NCBI GenBank assembly: GCA_964020155.1
Contig: OZ026551.1
Coordinates: 2,844,018-2,908,017, forward strand
Reading direction: 5' to 3'
Source: Chondrilla cf. caribensis
Lineage: Eukaryota > Porifera > Demospongiae > Chondrillida > Chondrillidae
Length of the DNA: 64,000 nucleotides
The position numbers and the translations under genes were made by a program. Positions 1-11,454 of the stretch are shown here, piece by piece; position 1 is the first letter of the stretch, and every line of letters begins with the position of its first letter. The notes under the pieces are model-generated. The model saw only the letters and a list, made by a program, of their open reading frames with translations, had not been told where the DNA came from and did not search any database.

Positions 1-390
1 TTGTGCATGCACATACATGACATTGTGCATAAGCTGTATATGGACTGTAAGTATATGTACCACATCACATTGTATGTGATGAACGTACATGCATGTATGT
101 AAATATGTTGGTATGCCGATGCAAATGATGTATGACTATAGGTTCATTCATACTGTATGCATATTAAGCATGTGTTAAAATTCAGAGAATAATTCATAAC
201 ATATTCCAATTAATTTACAAATATCAATATGAGCTCTAAATTCAGCAATCTAACTACCCCTCACTCGCTGACATTCTATAGGAAGCACAAGAGAAATGCA
301 TTAAGAAGGTACTACTTTCCCACATTCCTGTGAGCAGACTCAAGTGAATCGGTTAATGTAGGCAAATGCTTACTCGTCTAAGAGTCCATC
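1..390 (+). pseudogene. Relic 3' end of an upstream receptor copy (transmembrane-tail intron and tail stub)
   Basis: Positions 1-280 match the intron between the transmembrane and tail exons of gene 1 (from about 12230). An acceptor AG at 280-281 precedes a 27-nt stub (282-308) that starts like the tail exon (GAAGCACAAGAG), then diverges and ends at a GT. The tyrosine motifs are missing. The same stub recurs at 36008-36034 and 36433-36467. It is the leftover of another family member whose body lies outside the window. Confidence 0.6.
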
Positions 391-1894
391 AACTATAGAG
401 CGGTTGCACATGGTATCACTGTTCAGCCTATATACTCAACTTTCGTATGTCAAAAATGTATGTTGGCCATTGACATTTCTAGCTGTAGTGACTATTTACT
501 CTCCTGCAATACCAAGAACAAGAAAGTATTTCACGAAAGTGTCCTTCATCGGTAGAAAGTATCCTTACATCTCTAAAAGAAGCGATTCTTCACAGGATAA
601 TAGCAATTTCTCGAATTTTTAGTAAGTACATTGATGATGTACACAGTGCTTTCAGTATGAGCATTGGACACGTATGACAGGCCTTGCAGAAACCTACTAA
701 CACATTGCTGCCATACTTTACTGGTTGGAGACCACAGTCCACATATATTCTGGCACAATCACATAAGTGGCTTTCCCAAACATGTCATGCAGCAATGAAG
801 ACATCAAAACAGCAGAAAAAAGTGAACACTTATAAGCTATGAACCATACAATGTCATATTATGCAGTAATTACATGCCTGTACATTTGTATATTAAGCAG
901 AAAGTTAGCTAAGTTAGTAATGTTAGTAAAGTGTCAAGTGTTATGTAACAATACTAAATTAAATAGAATATAAACTAATAAAAATTAATATGAAAACTGG
1001 TGAGTTTGTCAACTTCTTCCAGCATGCAATGGACTAATCTGGATCCCCCCAACCTCAGGACTGCGGATCATCACTCAACGTTGACCTAAATTTGGAAATC
1101 AACAGGGGTGCTGAATGATTTCTTTCTGGAGACTACATTTAGGCCCTAAGAAGGATCAAAAAACACATAAAATGGGACATGTTCTGCAATATTCACCAGT
1201 TTCACTCTATAACATCTCTGTAAATATAGATGACATGTACATGCATGTGATTCTGCCCAACGTGAGCACATGTTGGGGCCAAAAATATTTCCAGATTGGT
1301 ACAGGTCTGTGCTTGGCATCAAACTTGGCCCCATGGCTCCAGATCCACACCCTTGAAGTAAGCATACATATGCAGCACAGCATACATATATTGTTATTCA
1401 TGTACCAGCAGTTCGTACTCACCTCCAACAAAATGAACACTAGAAATGTATGTGTTTGGGCCATGGTTAATATGGTCCTTTCTTTTGATAGCATAAAACT
1501 ACAGACGTTGCAGTTCAGCATCCTTAGGGATTCTTTAGAAGTACAAGCCTATGCTCTTGCCTTCCTCTCGGATCTGTTCATGCAAAGAGGTGCACAGCAC
1601 GAATTGCCGTCTTCTCGCGTACAACATGTAGATCTTTTGCCATGCGGAGGTAAAAATCACGTCTAGATGGAAGAAACTCTAGCTCCATGGCTCAGATGAA
1701 CACGTTAATTATAACTGTCTTGTTCAGATATATAATAGTGTGCTTCTCACCATTGAGACGTACAACTTTGAAAAGGTTGCCCATCCTACATTTCCCAGAA
1801 ACCTTACCAGCCTCGTGACCCCATATAAAGCTTTTCTACCGTTATCCATTAAAGCCTCTCTCATCTTCTCGCCATTCAAAAACTCATTCATATC
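391..1894. other. 5' flanking region of gene 1, duplicated upstream of gene 3
   Basis: No convincing gene. The segment is collinear with about 36500-38280 in front of gene 3, and parts of it recur at 32600-33200 and 61360-61620, so it is the shared upstream flank of the repeat unit. The longest + frame (1115-1666) is broken in the gene 3 copy, which argues against coding. A small - strand candidate signal exon at 1423-1464 is discussed in the findings. Confidence 0.55.
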
Positions 1895-1988
1895 CATTGA
1901 GAAATCTCAAAAGTACAGTAGTATAAGAGCATGTCTACTTCTCATTTGTTTCCGTTGTTCGGAATAAGGTACGATTCGCCACAGTGGA
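1895..1988 (+). promoter_or_regulatory. Conserved leader/core-promoter block of gene 1
   Basis: A block just before the ATG is shared by all five signal exons in the window. It has a GAGAAATCTC element, then CAAAAGTACAGTAGTA, then a TTCCG-TTGTT-CGGAA inverted repeat, then AAGGTACGATTCGCCACAG. It lies within about 100 bp of the start codon, so it probably spans the transcription start and 5' UTR. No clear TATA box. The transcription start is unknown. Confidence 0.4.
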
Positions 1989-2034
1989 ATGACATTCTTC
2001 ATCATTACAACTGTTATTTTATGCTGGAACGTTG
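1989..2034 (+). CDS. Gene 1 exon 1: signal peptide
   Basis: Encodes MTFFIITTVILCWNV and the first base of the next codon, a short hydrophobic leader. The ATG was chosen because all five paralogous copies start here and donor GTAAGA follows in phase 1. Confidence 0.75.
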
Positions 2035-4647
2035 GTAAGACCCTTCGATAGAAATGACGCATTTATCGACATTTTAGTGAAGTGTACCTTTCTTTCTGCA
2101 ATGATTCTAACAACGGTGGTAGGTGTGTTCATTATTTTCAATTATTACCATTGAACCGTTCTAAAGGTACCACTACTAGTGCTCAGCTAGGAAAGCTACA
2201 GCCACCACCATACAAACCCCTGACCAGTCCTGCTACTGTCACTGCTGTTGTTGATAAGAGAGAAGCATTTATTTGTGTTGAACCAGGTGGTACTGTACAG
2301 TGGTATGGTCCTGATGGAGGAGGAGTACAATCAAATGGAACTGTTAAACAGGTGGAAACTAGCAATTCGAGACAACTTGTGTTCACTAGTTACCAGTCAT
2401 CTCAGGGAGGACAATATCAGTGTAGAACAAGTGAAGATGGTACCAACAGTACACTGTATGTGACATTTGGTGAAATAAATCATTTATGGCTGGTGAAATT
2501 CCAATAAACTTATCCACAAGTGTAGTATCTGTAGTAATCACCAATCTTACCTATTTCCAACATTAATACATACTTCCTGTCATATTAATACTACGTGAAA
2601 ATAAATGTCTATAAATGCCTTTATAGTTCTATTCATTAATAGAGTGAATGTAGCTCCAAGTTGATGTATTGACTTTTCATGATGACACGTAATTTCTTAT
2701 GAATTTTAGATAGTTATTGATTATCTGGATTCAATAATGGAAATTAGGAAGATACAATATTCAATTCAATTCAATTCAATTGAAATATAATATATTTATA
2801 CAATACTATTCAATATAATAGTATCTATAACTTTGTAATTTGTTGGTGGCTGTAAACACTATTCATAAATGCACATATGTAAAATATTTCCACCATTGAA
2901 CAGCTCAATACTCTAGCAGATGTGGACATTGCTAATAGTCATTATTAGACATCAGACTCACCATCAATTAAAGAAATCATAGAATATAATCTAGTCCTAA
3001 GGGTTATTCTTGGTTCAAGCACCATTAATAAACAGATACTTCAATATCAGCACTGATACAGATACACAACCCTGCAACTCGCTTAGTAACCTGTCTAATG
3101 CACTTCACTTGACCAATGCACTTCACTTGACCAATGCACTTCACTTGATCCCTACCTCATGTACACTATGTGAACCAATACTGATAGTCAGTACCGCTGA
3201 TAAATAGTGCAGCTTTGGTTTCAGATATGTACATGCAGTGTTCTCGCCAGGACGAATTTGCAATCCTTCCTTTCCTGAGACTGGCAAACAGTTTGTCCCC
3301 CTTGCGTCAGCTGTTTAGATAACGTGAGGCAATAAACGTATGCGCATGTAGAGCAGACGGATTGACACCATTTTTATGCATATTAATCAACCACGTTCAT
3401 ACATACCCACACGTGTCATTTGAAAGAACTTGCACCGATAATTATTTCATATTTCTAATCTCGATGAGCAAGAGAAGTGCTGATAATGACAATTTACCCC
3501 AAGGTAAACCATGACTGACAGGTTTTAATTCTGACTGAGGTAGCAATTTCCCATTTGCGCTGTATACTAAGGATGCATCTGGCGCTGGTGGCATGTTTTG
3601 TTCTGCTGTTGTGCTGTTGAGGTAAAACTCAGAGAAGGCATGCATTGTGCAAGCTTTTCAAAAATCCAGAATGCACAAAGATTGTTTTAATTGGTGCACT
3701 TACATGTATGTATTGGTGCTGATTTAGCAAGAAATTACCCACACAACATTAGTGTAGTTTAATGTGTTAAAATGTTGTCAAATTTCAATTTTTTCATCAT
3801 AGCCATCCTTGTCCTTGTGGTTCAGATATTTTTATTAATACTAGTTGTGTCTCAACATTGACATCGTGATGCTATATAAATAGCCCATCACCCTTTTTTA
3901 ATTTTTGTCTGGTGACTACACAGTGTACATGTACTTGGTAACTAAGTAAGTTTGACTTGTCTGTGTGTGTTAAATGAAATGAAAATGTACAAATTTAATG
4001 TGATAAGTTCTTAGAGTGATTAGTCTATTCCAGTAAGTGAGAAGCCCTTCTTATTGACAACATACTTTATATGGCTGCTTGTTCTCATAACAATTTTAGT
4101 GTCTGTTACACTTATCAATTAACAGACTAGCATACATACTAGTTGTGATAGGCACAGTGTAACTAATTTGGTGGTAGTATTCTGAATGGTGTTGAAAGTT
4201 TCAACTTATTACATACTAGAGTTTACATTGAAATGCAACAGCTTCACTTGAAAGCAAGCACATGATATAAATATGATTGTATGCTAGAACATTATGTATG
4301 GTAGTATGTAACAAGGGAATGGCTGCAGCTGGTTCCAAGGTTTCTCTTGTTAACTTGCTGCATGGGATGAGCTGTGGCTGTAGTGGCCAGGGAAGAATAT
4401 AGTGTAGCAACAGTTGATCATCTAGGTGTTTTTGAGCAAATAGACTGGAAAGTAGACTCTGATGTGTCATGATTACACATTGCACTATGAATTTACATGT
4501 GGTTTCACTAATGTACATACATGTTTGTACTTTGTATCAGCTACTTCAACTTTGCCCATTGTGTGATACGCTTTGTGTTTCAGAGATGATTGTTGGACCT
4601 GCATCTCAACTAAGAAATGGCATATATAGTTTTCAACAATTCAATGT

Positions 4648-4692
<45 letters not shown>

Positions 4693-7600
4693 TTAGATAC
4701 ATACAAGCATACTGCAACTCGAACACCAAAATTACTTGTTTCGCTTTTCAGCATGGCAATAATCATTATTTATATCGAAGATTATAAGCATGATACTGAA
4801 TTTAGAATGTGTTCTGCCCATGATTATTACAGCAATGGATATTTCAGTTGGAATATTATAGTCCCCTCACCTACATGGCTTACATTGAATGGCTTCTTAG
4901 AGAAATGACTCCACATTATAGCACAACATGGGCATATGTACAACCATAGACTCTCTATACTATGTAACGTACCCCTCACCTACATGGCTTCCATTGAATG
5001 GCTTCGAAGACTTATAGAAATGACTCCACATTGTAGCACAACATAAGCATATTTACAACAATGTAATGCACACACTCTACAATGTACATGTGCTTATGCT
5101 GTGCTATAATGAGGAGGTTTGTTTCCAAGAAGCTACAACAATTCATACAAATACTATTGCACAACAATGTAGTTGATTGTTGTGATTAGCTAGCACTGTT
5201 GTTTTCCCACCATACAATATGTAGGGAATGTCCAACATGATGTTGTAAATTATGATTAAAAATTGTAATTTCTATTTAATTTCCTTACATTGACGTATCT
5301 TAATAATGAATGTTTCATGAATTGTACTCTGTGGTATTCATTGCAGAACCAAATAATATATCGCCTACAAGAGAAACAACTGTGACCACATCAACCACAC
5401 AGACAGCATCCACGACACCAAAACCTAACACACCAACACAACCACCTTCCCCACCACAACTACCCACCAAGGTAGAAGGTGTTAGAGTTACTAGAACTGT
5501 GCAAGGTTCATCTCCAGGTTTAAGATTGTCATGGACTGCAGTCAGTGGAAGTGGTATCACCTACACTTTATGTTACAGTACATCTAGTGGAACACAGTCT
5601 GATCCACCATCTGTTGCTAACTGTGGTGCTAGGGGAATCACTGGTACATCTACCACACTGGGTCCACTTAGTATAGGAACTACTTACTACATCTGGGTAG
5701 CTGCTGTGTCATTAGGTGGACGAGGAGCATACAGTGATAGAGGACAGGCAAGAACCTACAATGGTAAGTTCCAAACTTTATCAAGTACCTATAGTGCTGA
5801 TATGCACTACATACTGGGGACTGGAACTCTTGGTGCACTAATCTTAGGTGTTTTGTATAATGTGTAAGAATCACCATATAATGTTGTCTGCTAATCTAAG
5901 GCTAATCCATATTCAACTTTAAATATGTGTCAGACAATTCAAAGTCAGACTATGTGTATGTATAGTTTAGCTATAAGTATTATTAACAAGGATGCCTAAT
6001 TTTACAACCTTTTTCGCAAGAAGTTTTGTATGTATATTTACCCTTACTTGAACACATATACCAGGACTAGTATATAGATGTTTCAGGTACAACTTTTGTG
6101 TGTATATGTATGTATGTATTAATTCATAGAAATCAATAAATGGTATATTCAAATATCATGGAAAACAATTTATTGACTGCTACACTCTATTCTTTCACAT
6201 AGTACCTTCAAAGGTTATCCCTCGTCCTGTCCTCACCAAAACAGCAACATCAGGAAGACCAGCTCTGAGAGTAACTTGGACTGCACCAGGAAGTGAACGA
6301 AGGATCATCAGATACCAAGTACAGTACAAAAGAAGTGGTGCCACTAGTTGGAGTACAAAGGATGTGACATCAACATCCACCACCCTGGAGAACCTCCCTG
6401 CTGGTACTAATTATCAAGTTCAAGTGAGAGCTGTTTCTGATGTTGGAGCTGGTCCATACAGTGATGTGGGGACACAAATTACACCTCGAGGTGTGAATGT
6501 CACAACTGCTTTTGATGTAGTCAGATCTGGGGTGGATGCATAAAAGAATTATTCAAACTTCCTATTTTAACATGCTGATACAGTGAAGTAAAAAAGCATA
6601 AAAAAACCTGACTTTGACCCTCAATAGGACCCCGGATTTTGATTATGTGTATGTATAGTTTAGCTATAAGTAACAAGGATGCCTAATTTCACAACCTTTT
6701 ATACAAGAAAGTTTATATGTACATTTACCTTCATTGGAATACATACATATTAGTCTTGTTTAGTTGAAATTTCAGGTATAAATGTTGTATGTATATGTAT
6801 GTATGTATTAATTCATAGAAATCAGTAAATGGAATATTCAAATATCATGGAAAACAATTTTATTGACTGCTACACTCTATTCTTTCACATAGTACCTTCA
6901 AAGGTTATCCCTCGTCCTGTCCTCACCAAAACAGCAACAGCAGGAAGACCAGCTCTGAGAGTAACTTGGACTGCACCAGGAAGTGAACGAAGGATCATCA
7001 GATACCAAGTGCAGTACAGAAGAAGTGGTACTAGTTGGAGTACAAAGGAGGTGACATCAAGATCCACCACCCTGGAGAACCTCCCTGCTGGTACTAGTTA
7101 TCAGGTTCGAGTGAGAGGTGTTTCTGATGTTGGAGCTGGTCCATACAGTGATGTGGGGACACTCAGTACATTTCGAGGTATGGTTGCCCATAATATTATT
7201 ATAGCTACTTTGATATTTCAAAATACATTTTATTTCCAACATCTCATACATGCCATGTTTGAACAACAAGCTATTGACGTACATTATGTGCAGAACTTCA
7301 CTGTTGAATGTTAAAGGGATCATCATTTTTCAAGGATTAGCAATATACGTACGTAATTGTTTAAAGTGGTAACGAAGAATAAATTTGATGAAAGATGGTC
7401 AACTTGTTAGTTTTCAAGTTATTATTCAATGTTATTGGGTAAATGGAGTAGCTTGGAACTCTGGAGTACCGATGACATCAGGCATTGTAGCATTGAGCTA
7501 TTGATACAAGTTCAGTTTGGTTTTAGATATATGTAAATAGTAAGGTGATGTGAGATTGAAAGGCGCTACCTCCTATAGCTTAATATTAGCATTGTCCAAG

Positions 7601-10600
7601 GATGTCATTTCAAGTTACTTTGAGTTATCCTGATGATTTTTCACCATCTTTTTCATCCAGTAGCCATGTCATTAGAAGGAATCAAGAATGCCTACATTGC
7701 ATCAGTCACTTTGAATTCTTTTGTTCAAATATCTTTCTCACCCATTTACTTATGTGCCATATTATATGTAATTCGCAGTAATGAAACAGCTCATTTTAAT
7801 CTTCAAGCAATTAAAGCAGCATAAATGTTTTTATACCTCATTGCCCTAAATTCTTTTCAATAGTTCCCCAGCAAGTGACAGGAGTACAATCTAGGGATGT
7901 ACAATATAACAATTATCTGTCCCTGAATATCACCTGGAACCGTCCATCCAGTGAAGCCCATATCTTGTACTACGAGGTACAGTATTGGGAGGGCCGTAGA
8001 CTACAACCTACAGCTAAAGCATATGGTGAACAGATAACTCTAAATGGAACTGTTGGAAGAGCATACAGAGTAAGAGTGAGAGCAGTGTCTACTGTTGGGA
8101 GAGGACCATGGAGTGAATCAGTTGGACGTAAGTTCATGGATGAAATTAGCCTGCTACCTTCTCTGTTTATGTAATCCTTTCCTCCAGCTCCTGAAAAGCC
8201 ATCCAATGTAATCATCAGTAACTATACTAGTTCATTAACTGTGCAATGGGATGAAGAAAGAGAAACACAATATATGATTTATGTACAGAAAGAAGCTTCC
8301 ATGGAGACCATTGCATTTAAAGATGTTACAACACCCTACAATATAACCGGACTGGAATCAAACACAGAATTTACTGAGGTTGTTGAAGCTTACAACTCAC
8401 TAGGGAGTGCCAATGGCAGTATAATGGGATGTACTTTACCAGAAGGTTGGAGTGATTAAGAATACATAAACATCATCTATACACGTGTGGATGTGTCTAT
8501 TGGTGTACATTTCTTCCTATTCTTATAATATAGTAATCTATTTCCATAAATTGAAGCTAACATTGTATTCATCCTTTCATTCACAATTAATATCTACTCT
8601 CCTCCTTTCAGTTCCTGGTAACTTGATTCTACAAGTAATATCATCCACCTCCATCAGAGTGACATGGACCCCTCCTCCCAATGCTGAACGTCTACCTCTC
8701 ACCTATCATGTTGGCTACTCCTCAGAGTTTACTGTTAGGATGTCTGCAACCACCACAGAACTGTCATTGGTCCTCACTGGTCTACATCCATTTGATGAAT
8801 ACACAGTAACTGTTGAAGCAGAGAATAAAGGAGGAAATAGTGGTTCTCTGTATAAGAGTGTCAGAACATGGAGGACTGGTTAGTGATGTCTAGCAAGATC
8901 ATTGTTATGTTGATATGTACTTGTTTTAGACATAATTAGTTACCTATGTTTAATTTAACTGAAATGCTAGGCTCACTATTGAATTGATCACATTAATTCA
9001 TTGTAATGATTACAGTTAATATTTACTGTATTTGTTTGTCAGTTACACAGGAGATTGACAACTATAATATCATCAGTACAATTAACCACTGTTTTATTTA
9101 AACATTCAAAGATATTATAATATATATACGTACTTCCCAATTGCAATGCTGAATTCATTCCTCCTTATGATTTATTGTAGGTTGACTACAACCAGATCTA
9201 AACATTATAGTATAAATTGTAATAATGAATATGAAATCGATTCAATTTCTGAAATTTAATGTATATGGTATATAATTTGGCACTTATGTGCACAACACAA
9301 ATCATTTACGTACATTCAAATGTTTGCACAAAATCAACTTGCACAAAGTATAGGGTTAATTCAAAATAGTAAGCGAATGTGAGATCTAGTATTATACACA
9401 CTTAAGTACGTATGATCTTGAATTTATTATCAACATGTAGATACTTTCGCATATACATACGTGAGTTGGTATATATCAACAGATAACTGATAAAATATGC
9501 AGTACATAATAATAACTCACACAGAATATTAAACAAAATGATAAAATAGGCTCAGTTCTCAGTTCTTCTTTCCTTACATTACACCTACAGGAATAAGGCT
9601 TTCTTTCCAAACGTACCTGACCTCCATGTGTGGATCGTGTGTGAACACGCAATTGAGTAGTATCTACTCACACATGACATTACAGAATTTTCTCTAACGC
9701 ACGCGATCTTTGCACATGGAATGTGCATGAACAAACAATCAATCGCACAAAAAAACAAATAATTTGTGTCGCGTACTGTACACATTTGTTGATGAAACTG
9801 CCAGTAGTTTGTACTGTCCTTAGAAACTGTTAGTGTACCACATTCTTTTTTCAGTGCCAACAGCTCCTCCAAGTGCACCTAGAGTGAACAGGACCGGATC
9901 TACCCCAGGAGCATTCTCTTACAGTGGGAGCCTCCACCAAGTTGTGGGAGGAATGGTATCATAACACAGTATATTGTCCAGATCAAGAAGCCATCTGACA
10001 GGAAACAAATCAACAAGACTTTTGATGTCAAGAATCCGACTTTTAGTGATAACACCACAATCACCTTCAATGCTACTGGTCTCACTCCTTATACTACATA
10101 CATGTGGAGGATAGCAGCCGTGAACCATGTTGGAGTGGGGCCATTTTCTAACCTCCTTAATGTGGAAACTGCAGAAGATAGTGAGTGTAAATTCATTTTT
10201 TATTACTGACATAAGTGTACGTATGTATATAATTGTACATACATGAAACAGTGTTTTACAGAAGAGTGGGTTGACAGTGGGCTACCTGTAGCCAAGGAAA
10301 GCCCACTGGAATGTGGTATAGCTAACATGTATCAGATAACAGTGATTTGTTTATCATTCACTTAATGTGACAGTCAAATATTATAGTGAACCTACTGTAT
10401 ATACATACCATTCCTACAGTGAAACCTAGCCTATATAGGTGTACTTATTCCTTTGATGTAAACCACAACTGTATATATAACAAATTTGTTTAAAGTTATA
10501 TATCATCCTTGACTGAGTGTAATATTATCTACATAGTACATTTACCATTGTAAATAGCAGACATGATTATTGTCTAATGTTATTTGATGCCGATATTGAA

Positions 10601-11422
10601 AGCTAGTACATCCGTAGTACATAAGGTTTTTGCAATACAATCTCTGTGCTCCTCGTTAGTTTTGTTTTAATATTATTGTTCTTTCCCCTCTTTTGTTGTC
10701 ATAGTATACAGTAGACTGTGTACTTGTTAATTTCAATGTACTATTTTATAAAATATTTGATGATTCACTGAACTATGGTATTGGTCATATCTTGTAGTTC
10801 CCGGTCCAGTAAAGGCCTTGTCCTATCAAGTGCTATCAAATACCTCTGTAAGGTTGATGTGGAACTTTCCCAAGGAGCCTAATGGGATCATTACTGGATA
10901 TGATGTGGTGTATGGTGTGTACCAGGAGGATAATAGTACTACAGTCAATGTGGAAAGAGAATTAACATTTACAGTAGACAATTTGAGTGAGTTGTCTGAT
11001 AGAAATTGTTTATTATGTCCCATTAATATAGGTACATAATGCTACTCACATATATGCACTAGCTAGTATGCATTACTTTTGATATTACGTTCTAGCTTCC
11101 CTTTATAAAAGAATTAATTAGCTGTACCACTTATTTGCATCTCATTTATTATGTATAATAATAATGTAATTATACTAATGTATGTTTTCCATTTTCCATA
11201 CATAGCTCCCAAAGTACCTTTTGAAGTTAGTGTGAGTGCTGAAACGGTTGCTGGGACTGGGAAAAAGCAATCCAAAGTATTATTTACAACTGAAGGAGGT
11301 GGGATTGATCATCTGTAGTTACTATCCATTGATCTAAAAAAATTAATAAACAACTCACACACACCACGCACGTATGCACGCACGCACACACACACACACA
11401 CATACACATACACACGCACGCA

Positions 11423-11454
<32 letters not shown>

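Larger units (their letters stand above)
2470..5346 (+). other. Gene 1 intron 2 (2.9 kb)
   Basis: Holds no exon that I can support. It contains an (AATTC)n run near 2758-2781, a 3 x 18-bp tandem repeat at 3097-3150, a hAT-like insertion at 3236-3923 and an (AT)n run at 4651-4688. Much of the rest is collinear with intron 2 of gene 3 and with the C1 and C2 copies. Confidence 0.6.

Noticed and set aside
1115..1666. 183-codon open frame on the + strand upstream of gene 1
   Set aside because: The collinear flank of gene 3 (37290-37860) breaks the frame by indels and stops, and no domain or signal is visible.
7633..7824. 63-codon frame in gene 1 intron 5
   Set aside because: The gene 3 counterpart (49560-49720) has a shifted frame, and it includes intron sequence on both sides.
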